Positions 34,329 through 46,300 of a stretch of DNA of 64,000 bases are shown piece after piece. Position 1 is the stretch's first letter. Every line of letters begins with the position of its first letter. Both the position numbers and the translations under genes were made by a program. The DNA is from Ciona savignyi (taxonomy: Eukaryota > Chordata > Ascidiacea > Phlebobranchia > Cionidae). Where the stretch lies: positions 12,274 through 76,273 of the forward strand of contig CH003109.1 in assembly GCA_000149265.1 (NCBI GenBank), given 5' to 3'. The notes below the pieces were generated by a model. The model was not told the DNA's origin. It was given only the letters and a program-made list of their open reading frames with translations, and ran no database searches.

Positions 34329-37300
34329 ATGAAGGTTTTTTATCTTTTCTTCGGCCTGTTGTTCCCCGGATTTGTAATGTCAATGGAAATGGAATCAGGT
34401 AATTTTGTTGCATTTTTCTATCGAGCTTGGTTGAGCTTGGTTGTGTTTTTGAAAGTGCTCGAATAAGCAGGGCTTGTAATGTGTGTATTTGTACAGGCAA
34501 GTCAACCAGTAAATATAGTGTGGTTTGCTATCTTCAAAATGAAAGTCCGAACCGCATATATCCCGTGTTTAATTCAATCATATTTATTGTAAAATCGCCT
34601 GAACCCATTAGATTAATTGTTAAACTGCTTATCTATTTAAGTGAGATGGTTTAGCGAATCGCACGAATCAGCTTGCATTACTATGACAGTGGAGTTATTC
34701 TGAAAGGATAGGATATTTATGTTTATCCCCGTGAATGGGAAAACCAAGGGGGTTATCATACGGGCAATCGTCAGATCACCTCGCGCCCACCGTCGGGTTA
34801 CCAGAGCTATTGCAGTGTGTTGTGTATGATAGACACGTTCCTTCAATTTAGTGGAACCCATTAATCCGCTGGATTCAGACATTGTCCGTTTACGACCGAC
34901 TAGCTATGGTCCAGTTTCGAACCTGCAACCATTTGGGTGAAAGGCGACGCACTAAACCATTAGACTAGCCTGTCGATCTGATGTGTTAAGACGGTGGAGC
35001 TTTTTACAATGTAAGTTTAACATAATTCCGTGATGACAAGCGGCGTCCGCTTAGTTCTCAAGGACGCAAGCTACTAAAGCATGCAGTTTGTTTCGATCCG
35101 ACAACCTGCCAGCTGAACAACGAGGCGTTAACCAACTGAGCTATGCGATCTTTATCTAGATCACGCACGCAGCAAAAGGGCGGTCTCCCATTTCATTCGA
35201 CTTGAACCAAGAAACGCTACGCAAATCCAGATATACTTGGATGAGCACAACACACCCCGTCGAAGACAGGGCGCCAGCAATATGCAGCTGATCACATGGA
35301 GCAATGAACTTGCCGATTACGCAGAGGCTCATCTTCGGTATGTAATATAGGATAGGATATTCATATTTATTCCTTTGAATGGGAAAACCAAGGGGTTAAC
35401 ACACGGAAAATATTCAGATTACCTCGCGCCCACCGTCGGGTTACCAGAGCTATTGCAGTGTGCGGTGTATGATTGAGACTTTCCTTTAGGAAGTGTCTGT
35501 TAAATGCCTTGCCCAAGGCCACAGTCGACTAGCTAGTGGCCAGATTCGAACCTGCAATCCTTTGGCTGAAAGGCGACACATTAAACCACCAGGCTAGGTT
35601 CGTTAGAAAACCGTGGCTCCATTACTGGGTATTTTTCACTTTTGCAAAGATATTTCGTTTGTGTCTGTTCGAATCACTGTTGTTAAATCTATGCATTTCA
35701 GCACTATTTTTTTATCGAGTTTGTATTCTACAAAGATTCTAGGCTCATAGACCGTACATAACAATTAAGACGTATATAGAAATATGCATCGATCGCGCCA
35801 AACGTTTGAGTACACTCTTGCAAAATTTTAGCTTTTTTACAAGGTGGATTTTTGAAAACATGTTGTTCCGTCTTTTAACATCCAAAGTGGCGTCGTTTGC
35901 TTTAACATTCGGCCAGAACTAAGTCAGTGGTAACCCAAACGATCACTTGTACTCACAGGCAAATTACTTGAGCTTTTGTATAAATTGTATATTTAAAAAA
36001 AAGTTTTTTTTATAACTAATTATTCTAAGTGATCAGAAGGGAAAATATGTTATTTTTATGTGTAATTTGATCAGCCGCAAGAATTTGTTACCGAGCGCTT
36101 TTCAAAAGTAATCTAAAATAAGGACCTAATAACGGCAGTATTCACAAAAAACTTGAATACGTATTAAAATAGTTAAAAATATACGTATTAAAAAGTTTAA
36201 AACTTGAATACGTATTAAAAAAAATGAATAAACTAAAAATAAAAACTAACGTTCCAATGTAGGGGAAGCACCCGCGTCGAAAGTTTTAGTAGCGTAAGGA
36301 TAATTATTCCTTTTATAGAATAATTAATTTTTATTAATGGAAAATTTCATGGAGCGTTCTCACACGGGTAACTGCCAGATTACCTTTAATATACGCAAGG
36401 TCGTTATCACAACTATAACTATCAGTTTATCTCACGCTAGGGTTCAAATTGTATTGGAGTTTGTATTGTACAATATTGTCCACTATTTAACACATGCCAT
36501 CCCCCCTGTTAACAATATGGCTGGTTTAAAAAGAGGATCATGTTTTATGTAAATAGGAAACAATTATATTTCGAATCCGATTGGTTTTGTCATCGTCACC
36601 ACACACTCAAGTTGAGCTAAAAACATCTGTCGTTTTGCCGTTTTTTTTTAAAGTTTTTCAAATTTTTATCAAAGGTTTTATCAAAAAAAATTTTATCACA
36701 TGTTTTCATTGTGGAAACAAAAAATAAAAAAATAAACTAAACGTGCTTGGTCCCCCCATGTTGACATCTCTGCTTACAAAATCAACATCAGTTGTGAATA
36801 TCATTGTATCCCACACAACCCAACTTATTTCCAATACCAGTGAATAACCACTTGACCACTTATATTTCTATGCTTGATGAACCCAGTATGTGTTAAAAAC
36901 TAGTTTTTTAAAGAAAAAAAAAACACATATGAGACAATAGAAAGAATTTTGTTGTTTATATCGAATTAAAGAATTAATTAAACATTTTATTGCAGAACAT
37001 GTGAAGTGGCTCACTCAGCAAATAGAGCTACAACTAACTACCCAAACATTGGGGAGAATCTTGCATGGACTCACTCCGGGCAAGATCCATCTGTACAATT
37101 AGTAACATTTTCCATTGCTGATGCAGTGCGGTTGTGGTTTAACGAGGTAAAGAACAATTTATGAATTGAATTGAAAAGAATTACTTTTCAGCAAAAAATG
37201 TTTTTTTCACAAATATTTCCCCAAACAAGTTTGTCAGTATTTTATATATTATCCAGGAAACCCACTATACCTACGATACTCAAATGTGCACCATGGGGCA

Positions 37301-40300
37301 GCAGTGTGGTCACTACACACAAGGGGTGTGGGCAAGCACGTATAAAATAGGATGTGCTAAGGCGTGGTGTCAAAGCAGAAGAAACCCGTAAGTCCAAATG
37401 TTTTATATCCACATGATCACATAGTATGGGGATAGGAGATTGATGTTTATTCATGTTTATTCCTGTGAATGGGAAACACCACAGTCATCAGATTACTCCG
37501 CGCCCATTGTCGGGTTACCGGAGCTATTGCAGTGTGTTGTATATGATAGACACGTTTCTTCAATTTAGTAGAACCCATCAATCTACTGGGTTCAGGCAAT
37601 GTCCGTTAAGTGCCTTGCTTAAAGACACAACCAACTAGCTAGCAACCAGTTTCGAATCTGCAACCTTTCCACTGAAAGGTGTCGCACTAAACCACCAGGC
37701 TAACCGGTCGGTCACCTTGTATTCAGCAGACTGTGATAGCTACTTTACATAGAGTGTGACCACAAGGAAACTATCACATGCGATAAACCTTATTTTCACC
37801 CAACATTTCAATCTTGTTATTATTTCCAATAACAATATATTGTGTACAACCATGCAATGGTTCGCATGACCAACACAAAAACTGAATTGTTTATAAAGAT
37901 TGCCTTGGTGTTGATCCCATTTTAATCTAAATTCCTATAATACCCTTTTAGCTCTTCAAGCGCCAATCAAACAGTCATAATCTCATGCAATTATGCACCA
38001 GCTGGCAAGTGAGTGATGTTTTAATATATTTTATTTCTTTTCTTATAAATTTATTGCAAAAAACACATGTTGATTGTATTTAAAGAACAAAGTAAACAGG
38101 AAAAATTGAATAAAATAGTTATTGTTTGGATAGGCTAACTCAGTGGCGTTAAGTACGGCCAGTGGCGTAAGGCAATTAGCCGCTGACTAAGTAAAGTTGT
38201 CTAACCAGTCTGAAATAAATATTAATAAATGTGTCTGTTTACTTACCTTTTTTTTTAGTATAATAAACTCCACAACTGGAAGGGTTGGAATTCCTTTCTT
38301 GAAGGGTCCTGCATGTTCTGCATGCCCCAGTGGTGACGGTTGCAATAATGGACTTTGTACAAACCCAGTCCGAGATGCAGGTAGGAACGTAACTAGTTTT
38401 CTATGCTTCCTATTAACTAGTAAACACAAGAAAGTTTTCACACAGAAATCATTGGATTCACTTGTATTCACAGTAACCAGAGCTATTACAGTGTGTAGGA
38501 CACCTTAAAGAGACTTTTCTGTAATTTCTTGTTTAATCCAATAACTTACTACATTCTGGAAATATACCTGGGTTCAGGCAATTTTCTTAAAGTGCCTTGC
38601 CCAAGGACAACCGACTAGCTAGCGACCAGTTTAAAACTAAAATATTATCCATGCGACACTGTTTTTATGGCTGATGGATAACAACAAATACATTTCAGGA
38701 TGCCATGAGGAGAATCCATACTTTAGTGGAGATGGCATCGCCCCTTGTGCTGGTATTTCAACTGCATGATTATAATGAATAATAATAAGATGTTTGTGGG
38801 ATTGTGTACACTTAATGTCAATTGTCACTTCCAATGTCTAAACCATAAAATGTGGAAATAAAGTATCCGTTGTGTAAATGAAGTTTTTAATTCATAATAA
38901 ATACTTATTATGACAAAGAAGTATTAAACCTATAGCCATTTATGAATTGCACTGTAATATTTATTTAATGAATATATAAAAATATTTCCATCATTTAAAT
39001 GAACAAGCCTCCTACAGCTTAAATTCCTGGTCCCGTGGCTACCACGGGCCTGCCCATACTATTGTAATCATTTGCATTGTCATTGATGTTTCCAACAGAT
39101 CTGAACCCTTGTACGAACGGGAGTCACAATTGTATGTTTCCTCGAGGGATTTGCCACAACACCACCTTGTATGACTACGTTTGTAACTGCAGTAGTGGTT
39201 ATAGAGAAATCTCGGGAATGTGCTCAGGTAAGTTTCATATACAACATTCGCATGTGAGCAACAACTAACACATTCCAACTATAGCAATAATGTGCCATCA
39301 AACCTTGACATTTATGTTGTGGTGGCTTAATTTTAAAACACTTGTGTTCATGGAATGAAAAGCAAATTATCAATTAAACCCAATGTAACCTGACTGTGGG
39401 CATGAAAGGTCCGATCGCTTGGTGGGTGAGAATCGCCTTTCAACCAAAAGTGGTTGGATCAACACTGGCCACTGGCTAGTCGGTTGAGTCTTTGGGCAAA
39501 GCACTAACAAACATCATTGTACCACACAGGGAAATAATTATTAAATCCTTCCCTATTCCATCCACCATTCATTGTCTAGATCAGTGGTTTTTAAACTTTT
39601 TCAGTCGCGCCCCCCTTGAGATTTGTGATTCATTTTCACGCCTCACCTACTCAAAAATCAAATTTACGAAAACAAGAACAATAATTTATTTGCCATTACC
39701 CTGCTTAGTGTGAAGAATGCAAGGGATCGCGAATCGCTATTGGCGAACCATTTTTTAAAGTTCGCGAATTACAAAATTTAACAAAATCGCGAAAATATAA
39801 ATTACCGTTACTGATTTCGCGCACTTTTAATAATAAGTCTTAAACATGTAAATATAACATCTTTTACCTTCAACATAACATTTAATAATGGAATTACTAT
39901 TACATTTATTTACCTTGCCTTTACTTTGCATTATTGACGCATAATAAGCATTTCTATCACAACACAACAATAGCCATTATGCGTTAATATACCACGATTC
40001 CTTTATTTATGATTGGCGGAGATGCGACACACCTCTTTATAATAAGGTTATATAGTGTTTTAACAAGATTACTCGTTTCAAAGGCTTCGTTTCGTCGATA
40101 TTCGTCCTATCCTACACGTATTAACTCACGATACGTTTATTGTAGTTTATCATTACTACTTAATAACGTTACTGTTTGCTTTATGAATTATCTTTCTGGC
40201 TTTAAAGATTAGTTTGAGAGGTTCTGAAACCGCATTCTAAGGCAATTTAACATAGCTAAAGCGCGAAAACGATTTTCTCGTATCCCACGCATTTCGCGAA

Positions 40301-43300
40301 TCGTTTCAAAATCGTTAATTCGAACCCTGCAATATGTCACTGTCATGCTCGCGCCCCCATTGAAAAGCTTCCACGCCCCCCAGTTTAAGAACCCCTGGTC
40401 TAGATGCACAGAGGCATAAGAGGTGGCATGCCACAGCCAAATCTGCTTATTCCTACTGCATAATATGAGATAAACGAATTTTATTGATTTCAGTTTGCGA
40501 GCCACCTTCAGCAATTGCGTTCGGCTCTTTCGCGCCTCAGAACAGTAATTACAACGTGAGTGCGACGGTTACTTACAGCTGCGTTATGGGTCGGGTCTTA
40601 CTTGGGTCCGCTATACGAACTTGCCTCAGCAATGGACAATGGACTGCATCCCCCTACTTGCATAAACAGTGAGTAGCTTACACAGCTTTTACAAATTACA
40701 CCGTTATTTAAATTTCCACTGAATAATCTGGGCAATTAAAGCCAATATAATACATTTCATGTTTAAAGTTCAAATATCGGCCAAAAAAATCAAATCCAAA
40801 TTGTAATTTTGAAAACAAATTTTTCTCAATAGCATCATATGTTCAGTATAAAGGATTTTCTTTAGACTATATTAAATACTGATTCGCAGAATTGTATAAT
40901 TCTTATACCTCTGGTGTCCTTATTACTGTAAGTAATTTTTGAATTTACCAAACAATTTTATTTTAGCTTGTTCACCACCTTCAATTGCCTTTGGATCAAG
41001 TTCAATATCTGATGATATTAATCCTGGCCAGATTGCTGCATTTTTTTGCAACAGTGGTTATATACTGGTTGGGAGTTCAACTGCAACTTGTCAAGCAGAT
41101 GGAAGTTTCTCTGCTCTCCCAACTTGTGAACCTGGTTAGTTCCTGAATCATTATAGAATATTCATGTTTATCCCCGTGAATGGCAAAACCAAAGGGGTTA
41201 ACACACGGGTAATCGGGTAGTTTTAACATTGCATTGTGGTCTGTTGTAACAAATCCTTTATTCCTGACTGGTTAATTGTCAGCAATAGTAGGTATGTCTT
41301 GCCTTGACCCAGAGTTTAAATGGGTTCAACAAACCATATGTCTCAATTATAACCACACCACAATAGCTAAATTAACTAGATGATTGGTTTGTGGCAAAAA
41401 AGATGTCCTTCCAACACTAACATGGTTATACCTCCCCATTCTAGCATGCAACCCTCCCACTCCAGTTTTGAATGCAACGTACACCCCAATACAACCACTT
41501 TACCGGGTCAATAGTACTGTGAGCTTCACATGTAGTGCTGGCACCCAGTTAACAGGCAATGCAGTGATAAGATGCCAAGCTAATCTTACATGGACAGGTC
41601 CGCCCAGGTGCTTGCGAAGTAAGTATGGATTGACCTAAGACTAAGCACGGCTGAAAATCCAATGATTTTTTGGTGATAAAGATTTCACTCGCATGTGCAA
41701 GCTTAATGCTAAATCTTTTAACAAAATTTTAAATAAAATAAAGGCGAATATAGAACGGTTACAGTAAACGTTAATTGTTTTTTATTTGCAAGAGTAAATT
41801 CTTACTCGCATAGTGTGGTGGTACTGGTAACTCTCGTTAATTTTTGGCCCTGATTAATTTATCTTCACTGCAGAAGATGTGATGGTTTGCTTCACTCTTC
41901 AAAACCCTCTTCTTATTATGGAATGTAGTCAGCCACAAAGGTTTTGGGATCGACTTAATTTAAATGACAGAAATTTTGTTAAAATTGTAGAAATAATAAT
42001 ATATTTAATACAGATATAAAAGAAGATTATTTTCTTGTTAAATGCTTGGTAACTTTAAAAACAATAAATTACTGCTCTGTTTCAGTCTGCCCATCGCCTC
42101 CTGCAATAAATGGCTCGTATACTCCTATGGGACTCTACACAGAAGGATCTGTGATCGTCTACACTTGTTTCTCAAATTATGTTTTGTGGGGAAATTCATC
42201 AAGAACTTGTCAACCTGATGGGCAATGGACACCACCACCTACTTGTGCACCAGGTACAAAACATATCGTTTTTTGTTTATTTTTTTTTCTGTTAAATGAT
42301 TTAACAATGGTGTGTTGTCTGCTTGACATCACCAAGTGGATTATTTAAATTAGATCGAATAGATGTCGTAGCTTACATCACTTAGATATGTAAACCCCAA
42401 ATTAGGATCTTATCCTCGAAGTATTTCCTACAATCGTAAAAAAATTTAGTTTAGAATTTTACCACAAGTTTTAATCGCCAAAATGACAGCGGTACAGTTA
42501 CGCATGTCCTATCCAAGCTATTAAGCATTGGCACTACTGCATCGTCGATGGTCAAATCTAAAATAAGCTTGATAAAATATATGAACATTGTATTTTTTAA
42601 ACAAATAATAATAATAACTATCACTAGCAACATTTCTTTATTGTATTTTCAATATATAGCCAGCCAATAGTCCATACAGTTTCTTATAAACTTAAAAATT
42701 TTCTGTTTTAAATTTTTAATTATATTCTTTTTGTTTAACAGACAGATGTGTTGCTGGTCCTTGCCTAAACAGTGGAACATGTCAAAACCAAAATACACAA
42801 GTTGGCTACGCATGTGTGTGTACTGCACAATATCAAGGCCAACAATGTGAAAATGGTAAGCAAATTGCAGTAAGTCCCAATAAATCAGCCTAGCGGTTAA
42901 GTGCGTCGCCTTTCAATCGAAAGGTTACAGGTGCAAAACTGGTCGCTAGCTAATCTGTTGTGTCCTTGGACAAGGCAATTTACGGACATTGCCTGAACCC
43001 AGCGGATTAATGGGTTCTACCAAATTAAAGGAACGTCTCTATCATATGCAGCACACTTCAATAGCTCCGGTAACCCGACAGTGGGCACGAGGTGATCTGA
43101 CGATTGCCCGTGTGTTAACCCCCTTGGTTTTCCCATTCATGGGGATAAACATGAATATATCATTTAATTGGATCTGCTTTGGCACCAATGTTACTGTACG
43201 GATTCCTGTGTTTTCAAAGAAACATTGAAATCCAAAAAATTGTGTCCAGTTAATGGAAGAACAAATCATCTCTTTAAAGTTAAGTTTATTTTACGCCAAA

Positions 43301-46300
43301 GATCCTGAGTATCTTTTTTAAAAGACTAAAGACTCTTAATAAATAAAATATAACTCGTACATATTGCTTTGGTAATTTTTCTTCAATTAACTGGATCTAT
43401 GTTTATGATAATTACAATATAGCGAGAAGTAAAAGAAGATTTTTTACTTAATAATAAATAATCTTGATCTGGCTTCTTCCAGACGTTAATGAATGTGCGA
43501 ACACCACCGTGTCCCCTTGCCCGGCAAACAGCATTTGCCAGAACCTTCCTGGAAGCTTCCGATGTCCCTGTAGCCCAGGGTACACAGCAGCAGGCACTTC
43601 CCCCAGCCATACATGTGTGGGTGAGTGGAAAGTAGTTGATGTTTTTTGTTTTTGTTCCTCTGGGGTAACCTTCATGGTCCATTTATTGCACAAACCGTGT
43701 GGTTTGTAGTTATATGGCAAGTAGCTTTGTGTGGAAAGGTTGCTCGATGGTTGTGTTCTTGGACAACATGGACAACAATCAAACCAAGTTTATAAATGGA
43801 TTCTACTAAACTTATGTCTTAAGGATATATAACACACTGCAGTAGCTTTGGTAAACTGAGGTGATCTAATGGTAGTCCTTGTGATAAACCCCCGTGTTTT
43901 CCCATTTACAGGAAAAATTATTTATCCTTGCTTCCTAAATACATTTACATATCTTGGGTCTTAAAATATATTTGAGTCACCTTGCTACCCAATTGATTTA
44001 AAGACCAGAGCAATTTACAGTTGCTATATTTTGCAAGAACCAAATATATTCTTATATATATTTTGGAGCAATAGGAATTTAATTTTGCTAACGAGACTAA
44101 TTATTCTATGGTTTGTGACATCATACTTACAGAATCTATGATGATGACACTAAAGTAATTAATTTTACGAAATATTTGGAAAACTGCTTACCATTGTCCA
44201 GTCATTGTACGTAAATTGAAACCTTATAATCATGAAATATGTCGCAGATGTGAATGAATGCACAACTGGCACAGCTTCATGTATTCCTGCTGCGACATGT
44301 ATGAACACTATTGGATCATACACCTGCCAATGTCCGCCTGGCTCATTTGGAGATGGAATAAATACATGCACATGTGAGTAATCCATTAGGGTATCTATGT
44401 TTATCCCTGTGGGTGACCCAGCAGTGAACTGGCACTAACATGGCATGTCCAAATGGTGTTTTGCTGACTTGCTTAAACGCAACACTCCATATAAAAAAAC
44501 AGTGGTGTAGCACCTGCCCTTGGCAGACTAGGTGTCGGAAAATGAAGTTCTTGGTGGGCCAGATTAATACATAAATAGTTTCAATAAAATTACAGGGCAT
44601 GGTTAGATAGGGTCTGCGGGCCGGTCTGCTTTCCTTCACAAGCCAGACCCAACCCATATGTTGCCCATGCCTGCCTTAATGGATTGTTGGATCGAAATCA
44701 GTTGCTTATGATCAGTATGGAGTTGGGCAATATGCTTGTATTTAATTCAGCTGTTTTATAAGTCACAGCAATATCTTTAATACAGCTGTAATCGCTGCAT
44801 TAACCCTTTAGGTGTGTGGTATTCTGCCCATGTTCCAAACCTCACCAATTTTGAAAGCATACTGACTATATTAAAGCATTCATTCTTTAAAATGGGATTT
44901 TTATATTTTTTTGTTTGTGGAAAAATAGCAGTGGATTATCTTTTACTCACAGATGGGCTGCAGGAGCTAGTTTAGCGTAATAATATAGATTAATATTATT
45001 TCTGTTTTAGTTACTGACTTCTGTTCTGGTGTGGATTGTGGCCACGGAACTTGCCAAGTAGACACATCGACCTTCGAGTGCATTTGTCAGTCGGGGTTCA
45101 CTAAAAATGGGGCCGGTTTGTGCACAGAAGATATCAATGAATGCGTGACAACCCCAACCATTTGCGGCAACGGTCAATGTGTGAATTGGCCAGGAAGTTA
45201 CAACTGCACCTGTGATTCTGGATGGAGTGGTAGGAAATCCAATTTTTAAAAATTTTAAAAATTAATTTTTTTAAAATTTGATACAAATATTAATGATATA
45301 ATAGATAATAAACTTAGCTTCTTAGCATATTGCTCTTACTTAGTGGATTAATTGGTTCTGCTAAATCTGAAGAAACTGCATAATCCCACAAAATACACTG
45401 TAATAGTCCCATTGTCATGGACGCGAGGTGATCTGACGATTGCCTATTGCCCTTGTTAGGATTACCACATTGTGCTGTCAGCTTAAATTTGTGTATTCAG
45501 TGCCACTCCCTGGTTTGTTGTGTCCTTGGGAAAGCTACATGGTGGATGTTACTTGAAACTAAATGGGTTGAACAAAATTGTAGAAGTTTCCCATCAAATT
45601 AAACATACTAAAATAGCTTTGGTAACCCTACAGTGGAAACCAGGTTTTTCACATGTGTCGCCACTTTCTATGTTTTCTATCCCAGAAGTAGAGTTAGGAT
45701 AGGATGGGATATTCATGTTTATCCCCGTGAATGGGAAAACCAAGGGGGTTAACACACGGGCAATCGTCAGATCACCTCGCGCCCACCGCTGGGTTACTGG
45801 AGCTATTGCAGTGTGTTGTGTATGATAAACACATTCCTTCAATTTGATAGAACCCATTAATTAATCTGCTGGATTTAGTCAATGTTGTGCCTTGCCGAAG
45901 GATACAATCGACTATGACCGGTTTTGAACATGAGACCTTTCGGTTGAAAGGCGTGCATTATCCCACCAGACTGACCGGTCGGTGTTTTATCTTTTATATA
46001 AGAAGTTCAAACTGACTCAATTTCTGTGTCCAGGTGCAGGGTGTTCGGTAGACATTGATGAATGTGCCCAACCACAGGCGGTGTGCCACTCGAACGCAAC
46101 ATGTACAAACATACCTGGTAGCTTTCGATGCGCCTGTAAAGCTGGATTTGTGTAAGTGATACGACGCTGCCACATTTTGCTATTATTCTTATAATATTCG
46201 TGTCAAATATAATTAAGTTGTGTGGGAATCTATATTCAAGTATCCATCTGTAGTTGTGGTCAGATATTTAGAATTTATTCTTTTAGAAGGATATTTATCC

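Larger units (their letters stand above)
35173..38752 (+). other. Mosaic gene block: CAP/SCP domain and Cys-rich linker
   Basis: Exons up to 35337, then 36996-37146, 37257-37387, 37952-38008, 38259-38380 and 38699-38752. CAP signatures: [31 protein letters not shown] and a C-terminal [12 protein letters not shown]. The HYTQ.VW and C.Y.P.G motifs are the classic CAP family marks. A short Cys-rich stretch follows ([16 protein letters not shown]), like the hinge of CRISP-type proteins. Confidence 0.88.
42742..46151 (+). other. Mosaic gene block: six EGF modules
   Basis: Exons 42742-42855, 43483-43620, 44248-44373, 45011-45229 (two modules) and 46034-46151. Calcium-binding types start DVNEC, DVNEC, DINEC and DIDEC, with the usual C-x-C...GY/GF ending. 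All start in phase 1, one exon per module except the double one. Confidence 0.9.

Noticed and set aside
35077-35150. Functional tRNA gene
   Set aside because: A and B boxes are present but the acceptor and anticodon arms do not pair; likewise 51293-51365.
39039-39278. Minus-strand ORF opposite the EGF exon
   Set aside because: Shadow of the EGF exon 39099-39227; no domain of its own.
39582-40397. Protein-coding transposase in the 816-bp hAT-like element
   Set aside because: Only short unrelated ORFs (67 and about 100 aa); no catalytic or dimerisation motif, so treated as non-autonomous.
42989-43228. Recurrent small protein with [12 protein letters not shown] and [18 protein letters not shown]
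   Set aside because: Appears wherever SINE-1 is present (for example 32003-32227, 34637-34882, 45594-45857); it is the SINE body translated.
34329-46151. Splitting the mosaic gene into a separate CAP gene and a separate CCP/EGF gene
   Set aside because: Exon phases continue without break through 38752-39227 and there is no stop with a polyadenylation signal or new signal peptide between them; transcript data could still change this.
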